64,000 bases of DNA from Proteles cristata cristata (lineage: Eukaryota; Chordata; Mammalia; Carnivora; Hyaenidae): contig JAESUZ010004912.1 of the NCBI GenBank assembly GCA_017311185.1, positions 1-64,000 on the forward strand. The letters are read 5' to 3'. Position 1 is the stretch's first letter. Every line of letters begins with the position of its first letter. The notes below the pieces were generated by a model, which worked only from the letters and a program-made list of their open reading frames with translations, ran no database searches and had not been told where the DNA came from. Of this stretch, positions 1 through 12,500 are shown piece after piece. The translations under genes were made by a program, and so were the position numbers.

Positions 1-122
1 GTGGTGGTGGAGACAGGGGTCGGTGGCACCGTGCTGGTGGTGGTGGTGGAAGTTGGAGTCGGTGTCTCTGTGCTGGTGGTGGTGGAGGCGGGGGTCGGTG
101 GCCCCGTGCTGGTGGTGGTGGT

Positions 123-153
<31 letters not shown>

Positions 154-517
154 GTGGGGCTTGGAGTCTGGGTCTCCGTGCTGGTGGTGGTTGAAGGGGT
201 GGTCGTGGGGGCGGAGGTTGTTGACTTGGGACAGTTATCTATTGTGACGCAGCAATTGACACGTATTTCATAGTCATAACAGACCGAGAATGGTCCATTT
301 CCAAACTGGTCTTCATTTTTGCAAATGAACCCGAAGGAGACATCACACTGCACCTTCTGGCCTGCCTCTTCCCAGTCGAGGTGGGGCTCATTGGCCAGCC
401 GGCACTGGATGTCCTCAGGGGCCTCGCAGACACTGTCGAACTTCTCCCTATCTCCACTGGCGCTGTCTATGCTGGGGTGGTTCTCATTGATCCAGTCGGA
501 CCAGAAGCAGCACAGCT
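1..517 (-). CDS. MUC2: MUC2 exon 30 (partial): CysD1 domain and start of PTS
   Basis: The exon opens with ELCCFWSDWINENHPS, carrying the WxxW motif typical of CysD domains (a C-mannosylation site in the family), and continues through CKNEDQFGNGPFSVCYDYE to VNCC (domain about 515-249). After DNCPKSTTSAPTTTPS the coding turns into a Thr-rich PTS tract with a run of about 13 Thr codons (about 111-153) and STGPPTPAS/STVPPTPVS-type motifs. The exon is open to the left edge, so its end is not seen. Confidence 0.92.
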
Positions 518-3500
518 CTGGGGAAGCAAGACCCCGGACTGGGTCAGTCACCACACCATAACCCCTGGACGCAGCTTCCAGGGGGCTCACTGGGACTCAC
601 ACAGTCACAAGGGCATGACCGCCCTCCTACCACGGCCAAAGAGCCAGGGTGCTGTCGGCTCAGAGGGCGTGGGGCTCTGTGCAGCTCAACACTGTGCCCC
701 AGGGAAGGAAGAACCCCTCATGCCACACCTGGGTGACAACCTGACCCCAGAGCTCCAGCCTTGTGCCCCTTCCTCAGCTGTTTCCAAATCCTGATGCCCA
801 CCCCCAAAATATTAATATGGACTGGGTCACCCATTCTGGTGAGGAGGCTTATGGGAAGGGGCTTGGTGTAGGCTCTTGAACAATAGTGTCACCCAGAGCC
901 AGTCCTTCCCCCGTGTACAAGCCGGGGACCCCCGAGTCCCTGGGAGTCAAGCCACCCAAAGCACTCTGTCTGGTGAAGGGAGCAGTACAGGCTGCTGGCC
1001 CCACATCCGAGTCTCCTGGGAAGTTCTAGGAGTGGGTCCGGCCGCCCTTCCCCCCCTCCCAGCTGCCTCGGGGGCACCGTCCACAGACTTACCGGGAGTG
1101 GTTGGAGTGGTTGAGGAAGGGGTCGTTGCTGCACAAGAGCCAAGAAGGAAAGGAGGCCATCACTAGAGAGTTCAACACTTTTAAAACCCTTTTATATGTT
1201 TACAAGTCCCTTTTTCCGCTGGCTGTCACACCCTGGTGGCTGTCACACCTGTTGGCTCATCCAGTGACAGCTGCCACCTCAGAGAACAACCATGGGGGGA
1301 TTTAAGGACATTTCTCTGCTTTCTCTAAGCCTCAGGTGTATTTAATTTCTTGCTGGTTTGGGAAATGTCCCCAGGTCACCTTCACTGTAATCTGGGCTCA
1401 GGTATGTGTTCCTGATGCCACATCGCAGCTCAGCAGACCAGAGGCCCCAGTGACATCCCCTGAGCGGGGACACCTGTGACCTTCGCAGCTCCCTCCTCCC
1501 ATGTCTGCTGGGCCTGGGCCTCACCTGTGCTGGGGGTGGGGGTGGGGGTGGTGCTGGTGGTGCTGGTGGTGCGGGTGGTGACGGGGGTGGTGGAGGGCGG
1601 CGGGCTAGACTGGCAGATGTTGAAGTGTTTCTCCACCGTCCCGTTGGGACCACAGATCTCCCAGTAGCAAAAAGAGCCTTCCTGGGTATAGTTGAGAATC
1701 TTCCCTGGGGGACAGGAAGGAGGCCAAGGTCAACATGGCCAGAACAAGACAGAGCCTCCCATGCCACCCCCCAGCCTGTCCCAATAAGGGAAAGATAGGG
1801 TCTCCCCCAGCCCCAGCTCGCGGCAGACCAATCCCTTACTGGGACCCCATCTCCAGAGGTCAAAGGGGTCCCGGTCGGAGCATAGAGCTGGATCGCAGAA
1901 AGGGTGACCTCGGCCCTTTATCACAAGCCTGGGGAGGCTGGCAGCTCACCTTCCTCGGGCTGGCAGACAACTTTCGAGGAGTTGGTACACACGCTGCAAG
2001 GCAAACACAGAGCTGCAGACCCCTCCAGGGGCCCCCTGCCGCGCCCCAGGTGCAGCCCCCAGGAGCCCTTCCACTGGGGTCTAACTTGGGCCGAGGACGA
2101 GCTGAGGTTGGCAAAGGCCAGACAGAGCAGGAGGGGGAGAAGAGGCGGGCTCGACTGTCCCCACGTCCTGCCCCCGCGTTTGTGCCTATGGGTGTGCGTG
2201 CCCACGGCCGTGCATCCACACTTGTGCACACGAATGCATGGCGTGCCTGCCCGACCTCCCCAGGCTCCCTGCAGGGCAAGCTCAGGTACCAGGACTGGCA
2301 GTCGTCCCTGGAGGGCACAGACTCTCCGGGCGTGTAATGGGTGTCTTCGACATAGCAGCCACACTGGTCAGCTGTGACGCACTTCTTCCGGTCCTCGTCG
2401 TAGATGGGCCTGTCCTTAGGGCACCGGGGATAGCAGCCTGGCAGGCGCAGGGCACAGGGCTGGGACCACCACGGAGGTCCCGCCTCCTCCAGACCCCCCC
2501 GTCGTGCCCACCACGAGGTCCCTCTCTCCAGGATGTCCCTCTGGGAAGGCCAGGGAACCAACAACATGCAGGGTCCCAAATGTTCCCTGGCTGGGCGCTG
2601 CACACTGCCGTATGGCCAAAGGGATGCCCAGCCTCCTGGGGAGGTGGGGGAGGGCGCTCTGTCCCCAGATCCGCAGGTGGCTCACCCCTTTGCGTCCCTA
2701 GTTCTCAACTGCAAGGCCCTGAGGAGATTCCCCAGACCCCTTGTCTGAGAGACCCTCTCTGTCCCACTACCTTCCTCCTCTCCTTTGCGGGCGGGGTCTT
2801 CGCTCAATGAACAAGCTTTGCAGCAAGGTGGGCCTGGTCCGCCCTGGACCTCGGGGGGGGGGACCCTCCCAGGCGACACTGTCTTCAGGGGACACCTCCC
2901 TCAGCCCCCGGGGCGCACTCACCCTCCAGGTAGGACACGGAGATGTTGGAGTGGAAGCCATTGACCGTCCTGCAGGTCTCAAAGCTGCGGTTCCCACACG
3001 GCTCGTAGTGCCACTCGCACTCGTCCGGGGGGTTGTAGTAGTCACAGAATATGGCTGCGGGCGATGCGGGGTCAGACCCAGCCTGGCGAGCCCAGCTCCT
3101 TCCCGCCAGCCCCCGCGCCACCCTGGCCTCCAGCAACGGCCCTCGGGAGGCCGAAATGAGACTGCATACACCCCATCCTTGGATGGGTAAGGAGGTTCGC
3201 CCCCCCCACGGTGTGGCCCCCATCCCAGGACAGGTGGGCACTCACGGCACAGGTCTGGCGTCCTCCAGAAGACGCAGGCCCCCTCCTTCGTGCACGCCTG
3301 AGCGTAGGAGGCCACGGCAGAGCAAAAGCACTCACAGTCCCCGCCCGTGTCACAGGAGCACGAGTCATGGACGCAGGCCTCGTAGAAGGGCTTGGGGTCC
3401 ACCTGGTGGAGAAGACCCTCTGTACCCTGGGCTCGCACTGCCCGCATGGGGCCGGACCTGCCCCCGCAGCTGGGGAGCTCAGGACCCCCAGGGCAGGGCT

Positions 3501-6500
3501 CAGTCCCCCAGCACTAGCCTCTGCAGGGCCCACCGCTCCACGCCCCACTGCCCAGAGCTTCTATCCTTTCTCTCCCCTGGAAGACATGGGGTCTGGGGGC
3601 CCAGCCAGGGATCTCAGGGAAGGCTGGGCCTCTAGTAAAGGGCAGAAGGTGGGGCCGAAGCTGGGGGACAGGTGGCACATGGTGGCCGCAGGGGGACTCC
3701 CCAGCCCCAGCACAGAGCCCATGCTGCCCAAGGCCCCGCCCACGCCCCGCCTCCGGCTCCCCACCAGGCCGCCCACGCCCCGCCTCCCGCTCCGCACCAG
3801 GCCGCCCAGGCCCAAGGCCCCGCCCACGCCCCGCCTCCCGCTCCGCGCCAGGCCGCCCAGGCCCAAGGCCCCGCCCACGCCCCGCCTCCGGCTCCCCACC
3901 AGGCCGCCCACGCCCCGCCTCCCGCTCCGCACCAGGCCGCCCAGGCCCAAGGCCCCGCCCACGCCCCGCCTCCCGCTCCGCGCCAGGCCGCCCAGGCCCA
4001 AGGCCCCGCCCCGTGCTGCCCACGCCCCGCCCACGCCCCGCCCACGGCCCCGCACCTTGCTGTGGCAGGCGCCGAAGACGCGGCTCTTGATGATGCTGCA
4101 CTGCTTCTCGGCCCAGGAGAGGCGGTGCGGTCTCAGGGCGCAGGGCTCCGGGGTGACGCGCACATCCGGGCAGGTGGGGGCCTCCTTCCAGCTGTTCCCG
4201 AAGTCCAGCTCGCCGTCCACCACCATGTGGTCCCTCGTGGTGAAGTCGTTGCTGGAGCGGTGGTCGAAGTTCCCGCACAGCCCGCACACCCTGCCCTGCG
4301 GAGGCAGCGGGCGGGGGGCGGTGAGGCGGCCGCGGCCGCGAAGGGCCGCCCGGCCCCCCCCCGCAGCTGGGCGCCGCGCACCTCGTAGGACGGCGCCAGC
4401 TTGATGAAGAGGGTGGTCTTCTTGTCCCAGATGACGATAATGCCGATGCTGGCCTCCACCACCAGGTACTGGCCCACCTCCCTCGTGGTGTAGGACACGT
4501 GGTGGCCCACGTCCCGCTGGATCACCGTGCGCTGCTTGTCCTCCAGCTTCAGCTCCGTCCTCTGTGCCCGGGGAGAGGCCCTGTCACTGGCCGGCCCGAG
4601 GTCCCTGTGGGCTCCCTCGGCCCGGCCTCAGGCGGCACTCACCCCCATGAAGATCTTGATGGCCTTGGAGCAGGTGACGCCCGTGGTGCCACAGGGAACG
4701 TTCTCGGTGATGATGCTGAAGGAGCCCCGTGAGGAGTTCTGGCCACAGTAATCCTGGGGACCCACAGGGGATGTGAGCCACTCTAGCCAGGCCACCAATG
4801 CCCCGGGCCCCCACCCAGCCTCATCCCTCCTCTGGTAAGAGGGAGCCCCTAACGTCACACACAAGCCCCTCACTCCCCGCGCCCCTCACTGGGGACCCCT
4901 TGCTGGGCTGAGAGCGGCTTAGGACGTGGTGCGGGGCCACAGGACCAGGGCAGGACCTGCCCCCGGCCTCACCTGAGCCGCCACGTAGGAGCAGTGTCCA
5001 TCAAAGTCGTAGTATTTCCCGTCGAAGGTGATGTAGTGGCCACTCCCATAGATGGAGCAGGAGCCGTGGCACACAGCCTGCGTGCATACCCAGCGGCCCC
5101 GCCGGCAGGTGCTGAGGAGAGTGGGAAGGGGGCCTGGAGGGGCCACAGGGCGCAAGTCCCCCCACCCCTACTCCGAGGGAGGCTGGCGGGCTGGGCACTG
5201 TACGGACAGCCCCCTCGCAGCTCACAAACCACACGCACACGGCTCCCCTGCACGTGGGGACAGGCCGCCCTGGCTCGCCCGTGGCACGCTCCCGCCAGAG
5301 TGCCTGGTCTGGGGTCCGCAGGACACTCACCAGGTGTTGCAATCCACCTTGATCTTGTCCCCGGGCAGGTACAGGTCCCTGTTGTGCACACACGGGCACT
5401 GCTCCTCCACAACACAGCCACCACGGCCGTCATCCAGCAGCCCAACCGGGCAAACACAGCCGCTGATACACTCCGTCTGGTACTGCAGGGGCGGGGGGTG
5501 GGGTGGGGAGGCACGGAGAATAGCGTCAGGGATCTGCTTCGGGGTCCGGAGCTCGCCCTGTCCCTGCCGTCCCCTCTCCTGACCCTGCAGTCACCCCTTG
5601 GTCCCTTCCCCACCTGCAGACCCCAGCCCTGTCTCCTCTCTCGGGTTCAGCACTGGGCCGGGGCCCAGGTGAGGGCTGCAGGCCAAGGGTCCCTACACCG
5701 GCCACCACCTCCCCCCCCAGGGACAGGGAGGACCGGCGAGGCCCATGTGTGTGGCCCCAGCATCCCGGCCCTGGGGCCACTGCGGAAGCCTGTGCACCCT
5801 CCCCCCACGGCAGCCCCTGCACGCACGTGGCCGGCAGCCAGTGTCTGGCAGCTCGTGGGTCGAGGGCTCTGGGTGGCCAGCGCTGTCAGGTTGTTGCAGT
5901 CGATGTGGATCTTTGGGGCCTGACAGCCTGTGGGACAGAGGGGACACCTCGGCTCAATGGAAGTCGGGTTGGGGGGCTCGGCAGGCAGGGATGGGTTTGG
6001 GGCGGGAAGCCAGGCGGGCACAGTGGCTACTTACCAGGCGCGATCAGGTGGATCGGAATGCACTGAAGCCTGCCGTTCCGGCAAACGCTGAGGGCAAGAG
6101 GAGGGAGGTGAACAGGCCCCCGTGGGGGTGGACGGGCCTGTGAGGCCCCCCATGCCCCCCAACCCCGGGCCACCTACCATCGCTCCCCCTGCCGCAGGAC
6201 CACTTCCCCAGCCTCCAGGTAGAGGCCGCGGTGATAGCAAGAGCACTTGGCCAGGGGCACACAGCGGCCCTTCTCGTCCAGGAAGGTGTGGTCGGGGCAG
6301 CCGCAGCCATCTACCGGCGCGAAGCCCTGGAGGCAGTGGGAGTCGGCCTCGGACAGCGAGCGGCAGGTGGGCTGGCAGGTGGTCAGGTTGTAGAGGAAGA
6401 TCTGTGAGGTGGGGCAGGAGCCCACGTCCTTGTCTGCAGGGGGCGGGGGCGTGAGCAGCGGAGGGACGGCCCCGGCCCCACAGGCTGCCCCTGAGCCCCG

Positions 6501-9500
6501 CCCACGGCCACGGGGCCCACGGGGGCATCTCCCCGAGACTGTGCCCAGGAACGCCCACCCCAGGCCCTGCCCGCACAGAGCAGCGGGGCGGCGGCCGCGG
6601 GCAGCCCCTCCCACCTCAGGGGACACCAGGCGCCCTGCAGGGGCCCACACTCACTGCACACTTGCTCCCGCCAGCCCCACAGCATGACGCCCTTGGCGGC
6701 GCAGGCGCGGGCGTAGGAGGACAGGGCGGCGCACAGGCAGCCCTCGCTGTTCTGGCAGTTACATGTGTCATACCTGCACCTCTGGGGACAAGGAGTGAGG
6801 CGGTGAGCCAGGGAAGCAGCTCACACGCACGTGCGCACACACTCCACCCCGCAAGGTGCACAGCCACACGCACGTGCGCACACGCACACACATAGGCTTC
6901 CATCCGGCAAGCACACACACGTGCTGACGCACACGTTCAGCCGCTCTCAGGGTGAGCTTGCGGGCAGGGGCGGGTTCAGCCTGACGCACACGGCACACCT
7001 TGCAGGTGGGGTCAGGTCCACTCACCTTGTAATACTCCGAGGGGTCCACGGCTGAGTGACACCGGGCAAAGGGGGTCTCTGTTTTCTTCAGCAGGGAGCA
7101 CCAGTGCTCGGCATAGTTGGCTGCAGAGGAGGGTCAGACCTCAGCAGGCGCGGGCCCCTCCTGGAGGTCCCAGCTGCCTGCCGCCCAGGTTGGCGCCGAC
7201 TCTGCCAGTGTGGACTGAGCCCAGTCCCTTCCAGCCTAATGCAAAGCCACGCCCCTCGTAAGGCGGGGCCCCCACCGCCACCCGTCCCTTCACCTCCTCT
7301 GACCCCATGGGTGATGGAGTGGGTGGGAGGGCGTGTGTCAGTCGCCAGACCAGCCCCCGGACGAGGGCCACCACCCAGCGATTAGCGAGCAGGCCCGGCC
7401 CCTCTGCTGGGTCTCTTGGCAGGCAGCCACCCTAAACTAGCCACGCGGCAGAAAGCAGCAGGTGGACGGGCTGGCCAGCCGGCACGTCCCACGGGGAGTC
7501 TGCGCGCCGGCGGGGCCCAGCCTCACCGCTCTCGATGTTGAGGGAGCAGGGGTCCTCCAGCCAGTCCAGCTTGTCATGGCAACTCGCCTGGGCCTTCCAC
7601 GTGTTGGCGAAGCCGGCCCCCGTGGCCTCCACCAGTCCGCCCGCCGTCTTGAAGTCATCCCCTTCCAGGCCGTTGAAGTTCCCACAGAGGCCTGAGGGGC
7701 CAGGACAGGGTTGGGCAGGGGCACGGCGCCAGGGGGCAGGCCCTGAGCGGGGCCTTCGTGGGGGCCGGCCCAGAGCCCCACTCACCCTGCACGCGCCCCT
7801 GGGCGGCCTGGTCCAGCGTCACGAACAGCTGCATCACGGGCACCAGCTGCACCTGCAGCCTGAGGCCGAAGGCGGTGTTCACCATGAGGTGGTGAGACGA
7901 CGGTTGGAAGATGGAGAAGGTGGCTGCAGGGCAGGGTGCGGGGGACCCCCGGTCAGCAGGGGCTCTCGAGCTGTGGGGGGCTGCCCTTCCTCCCGCGCCC
8001 CCCCCAACCGGTGGGGACGGGGCTCACCGGTCACCAGGAGGAGGGGAGGAGGGGGCAGGACTCACCAGTCACGTGGGGCAAGTTCACCTGCAGCTCATTC
8101 AGCAGCACGCTGCCATCCGACTTGAAGGCCACCACCTGCGGGACAGGCAGAGGGGACGGTGGGGCTGGGAGGGGCCTGGGGGCCCCGGGCTGTGGGCCGG
8201 GGAGGGGCGGGGGCACCCACGTTCTTCTTCTTGTCGGCCAGCAGCACCACCGTCTTCAGGCAAGTCTGCTTGTCCGTGGAGCCACAGGGGGTCAGCTCAC
8301 CCAGGAGGGCGTAGGAGTCGTGGTCGCCCTGCGGGGGACAGGGGCGGTAGCAGCGACCCACACGTAGCCTGGTGCAGGGCCGGGAGCCAGCGTGCCCGCT
8401 CGCCGCCCGGCCAGCTACCTTGACCAGCACGTAGTAGCAGTCCCCGTGGAAAGTGTACTTCTTCCCGTCGAAGGTGGCGATGTGGGAGCCGCCCTCCAGG
8501 GCGCAGGTGCCCGGGCACGGCAGGTCTTTGCACACCCAGCGGCCGGCGGTGCAGACGCTGTGGGCCGTGGGGCACAGGGTCAGGCTCAGGGCTGCCCCCT
8601 CCAGCCCTCCAGCCCAGGACCCCCCTCAGCCCGCCGGCCCCCAGCCCCGGGCCCCTGACTCACCACTGCTCGCAGTCATTGGTGACCTGCTGGCTGGGAG
8701 AGTACAGGCGCCCATGGAGCCTGCAGTGACACTGGCTCACAGGAATACAGCCGCCGCCTGTGATGTCATCGTACACGGTGCCTGGACGGGATGGGACGGG
8801 ACATTACACTTGGCCGCCTCGGAAAGCCCTGGAGTCCCCCGCGGTGGGGCTCCCGTGGGCGGGGCCACAGCGCCGGGCTGACCTGCGAAGGTGGGGCAAT
8901 GCCCCAGGTGGGGTCGCCCGCCAGGCCTCCCACCTGCAGGCGCCTCTGGTCCTTTGGGACACCTGTGTCCCCACACATCACCCGGCCAGGGACGTGCCGC
9001 GGGAGCCCGGCCTCCAGACCACCTTCCGGGGAGCCTCAGGCTCCGTGAGCAGGGCAGCAGCCGGACAGGTGTCCTCGGGTGACGACAGGAGTACCCCCAC
9101 CCAGACTCCCTGAGGCCACCTCTCTGTGTGTTTGGGGGGCGGGGTCTTCAGCTTCTGTGTCCCTTCTACCCGGTGTCAGGGAGGAGGGCACCGCCCCTCA
9201 CGTCCAGCGCCACTGCTGCCCCCGCCACCCGCACGGCCCCCACCGCCGGTCCCAGGACACACTCGCCCGCCCACCCACCGCCCCGAGGCCCACACTGCAC
9301 ACACCTTCAGGGCAGAAACAGCCGTCCATTTTGTGCTCCTCACACAGGTTGCTGATTCCCAGGTGTGAGCAGGTGTCCATGCAGGGCGAGCTGCTCTCCA
9401 GGTAAACCATGTTCCCGGGGCAGCTCTTGGCTACAAGGACAAAAGCAGGTCCCTGAGTGGACACATACGGGGCGCAGGGGCCCGGGGCGCAGGGGGCCAG

Positions 9501-12500
9501 GGCGCAGGGGTGCAGGGGCCCGGGGCGCAGGGGGCCGGGCGCAGGGGACCCGGCGCAGGGGGCCGGGGTGCAGGGGCCCGGGGTGCAGGGGCCTGGGGCG
9601 GAGGCGGCCTGGGGCGCAGGGGGCCGGGGCTCAGGGGCCCGGGGTGGAGGGGGCCGAGGCGCAGGGGCCCGGGTGCAGGGGTGCAGGGGACCGGGCGCAG
9701 GGGCCCGGGTACAGGGGCATGGGGTGGAGGTGGCCTGGGGCACAGGGGCCGGGGCTCAGGGGCCCGGGCACAGGGGGCCTGGGCAGGGGCCCGGGCAGAG
9801 GCGGCCTGGGGCGCAGGGGGCCGGGTGCAGGGGCCCGGGCGCAGGGGGCCGGGGCGCAGGGGACCCGGGTGCAGGGGGCCGGGGCGCAGGGGCCCGAGGT
9901 GCAGGGGCCTGGGGCAGAGGCGGCCTGGGGCGCAGGGGGCCGGGGCACAGGGGGCCCGGGTGCAGGGCACCCGGCTGCCCCAGCCCTGGACGGCCCCCCC
10001 GCTGAGGGCCCCGTGGGTGCCCGCACCGCCACCCGCCTGGGCGCTTACGGCACAGCACGGCGGTCCTCCAGTTGCCGGGCCGGCCGCCGGCGTGCGAGCA
10101 CTGGCGGGAGAACTGGGCGAGGGTGCTGCAGGCGCAGGAGGCGCCGCGCGGGCAGCGGCAGTGGTCCCGCACGCACGCCTGCAGGTACAGCTCCAGCGGC
10201 ACCCGGCTCAGGCAGTCCCTGAAGGCCGGGGCCGTCAGCAGCCTCTCACACTCGGCGCGCTGGTGGACAGATGCGGGGGGCGGGGGGTGAGGGCGGCTCC
10301 TGCTCGCGTCTGAGACGCCCCCAGACCCCGTCCTGGGAACAGCCGCCCCCCACTCACGTGCTCAGAGCAGGACTCGCCCTCGGGCGCCTCCTCAGGGTCC
10401 TCACACACCACCTCAGGCTTGTTGATCTTCTGCATGTTTCCAAACTCGATGGCACTGAAGGGCACGCCTGGGAGCGCAGGCGGGTCAGCGGTGGGCGCCC
10501 CCCCGACACACACACACGCACACCGGTCCCCCCGCCAAGCCCCAGGAGGCCCTCACCGTCAGAGAGGAACTCCGAGTAGACCTGCAGGCCGTTGTAGTCA
10601 CCGCAGAGGCCGCACGTGTGGTTCCGGAACTTACTGTCCAGCTCCAGCTGTCGGGGGAACAGGAGGCAGGTGAGCGGGAGGGGCGGCGGCCAGGCTGGGC
10701 CCCGGCGGCTCCCCCCGCCTGGGCGTCTGGTGGGGAAGAGGCTGGAGTTGGCCACTCCGTTTCCGGCCGCCAGGGGTCACTGAGGACGGGGGCGGGGGGC
10801 GCGAAGGGCCAGCCCACCCCCCCCAGGCCCGGAGGGCCCCCTCTGCTGCCGATCCACTCGTGAGGAGGGTCGACCCCAGGCCACGGCGGGGGCTGCACCC
10901 ACCATGAGGGAGTCTTCCCGGTTCCACATGAGGGTGAGGCCTGCGCGGGAGAAGACCTTGGTGTAGACGTCATTCTTCTCGATGAGCAGCCCGGGGCTGT
11001 AGTGCGGGGTGCTGACCCTGGGGAGGGCGCGGAGTCACACGCAGCCCACACAGCCACCCCCTGCCCAGAGGGGACTGAGGCTGCGCGTCCCTTGTGGGGG
11101 TGGCCTCCACTCCCAGTGCCAGGGCCGCAGACGGCGCGGCCACCCTCTGCGGCGGCTGAGGCCGCAGCAGATCAGCCCCTGCCCACCTAGCCTCCGGGGG
11201 CATCCTGCCGCTGCCCGCCCCTCTCCCCCTCACCCCTCCTCAGGGCCCCAGCTCTGGACACACCCCTCCTGGGGAAACAAAGGGCAGACCTGGTGGAGGC
11301 TGGGCAGGAATGCAGCTTAGAGCCCCATTGTTCCCCAGACAATGGGGGACAAAAGCTGGGGAGGGGGAGGGGCTCCCCTTCTGTAACTTGAGCCTGGGGC
11401 CCCCAGTACAGGATGGGTGAAGCCCCTCGCACCCATGGGGGCTCCTGGTAGGAGCCTGTGTTTGCCGCATGCCTCAGCGACCCGGACTCAAACCCGACAC
11501 CCTCCAAGCTGGTGGAGGGGCTCGCAGGGAGGCCCTGACCCACTCACACGGCCCCATTCACCACCGCCAACTGGCGGGTGAGGTAGATGGTGTCGTCCTT
11601 GATGGTCAGCAGGATGTACTCGACCTGGGGGTGACCCCCATCTCGGCCCAGGCCCCGCTTCAGGTGCACCGCAAACTCCTTGTAGGAGTCCCTGCAGTCA
11701 GACGCCAAGTTGTAGTCACACAGGCCCGGGAAGCGGAAGACGTCGCCGTCGAAGGTCTGGTAGTGGAAGTCGCCCCAAGTGCTGCAGACGCTGTGGCCGT
11801 GGTTCCGGGCCCTGCCCTCTGGGGGAGCAGGGACACGTGGGGTGGCATGGTGAGCGGCCGGGCCCTGGGGGAGCCTGTCCCGAGGCCCCTCCTGGCAGCT
11901 GCCCTCCAGGGACCCTCCGGGAGCCGGCCCTTGGGGACTGGCCGCCCCCCCCAGCGGGTCCCTGCCCCCTAAAGGGACATCTCCAGCCGCCACACCCTTG
12001 TACCCAGCCTGGCATGGAATGCGGCCACTCGCCAGGCACCAAGCGGGGCAGAGGGGCTTTCCTGAACCTGGGGCACCTGTCCACATGGCCCCGGGCCCCC
12101 GGCCCCATCGCCGCTGTACCCCGTCCAGCCTTCCCCTGCACCCACCGCCCCACACCCACCAGGACGGCGTCCCTGGGTGCTCACTTCGTGTCCACACATT
12201 TGGGGCCACAGCCCCCCCAGGGGCTTTGTCAGCCAACCCGGACGGGATGGAGATGCGCCCACCCTACGTCCCCATTCTTCTCCGTCTGGAGTGCTCCCTT
12301 GAGCACATGGCCAAACACCCCAGCCTGCGGGAGGGCTACCTTGGCCTTGGCCCCTCCAGGGTCCCTGGCACCCGGCTCCTCTCGGCTGCCCCTGCCCGCC
12401 CCCCAGGCCCCCGGACAAAGGCCCAGCTCAGGCGTTTGCACCTGGCACCATGGCCTGCCCACACACTCCGGCCCGAAGATCACCTTCGAAGGGATGATGG

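Noticed and set aside
9365..10222. Collagen-like Gly/Arg/Pro/Gln frames, plus strand
   Set aside because: They span the minisatellite in MUC2 intron 6 and run antisense through real MUC2 exons 6 and 7.
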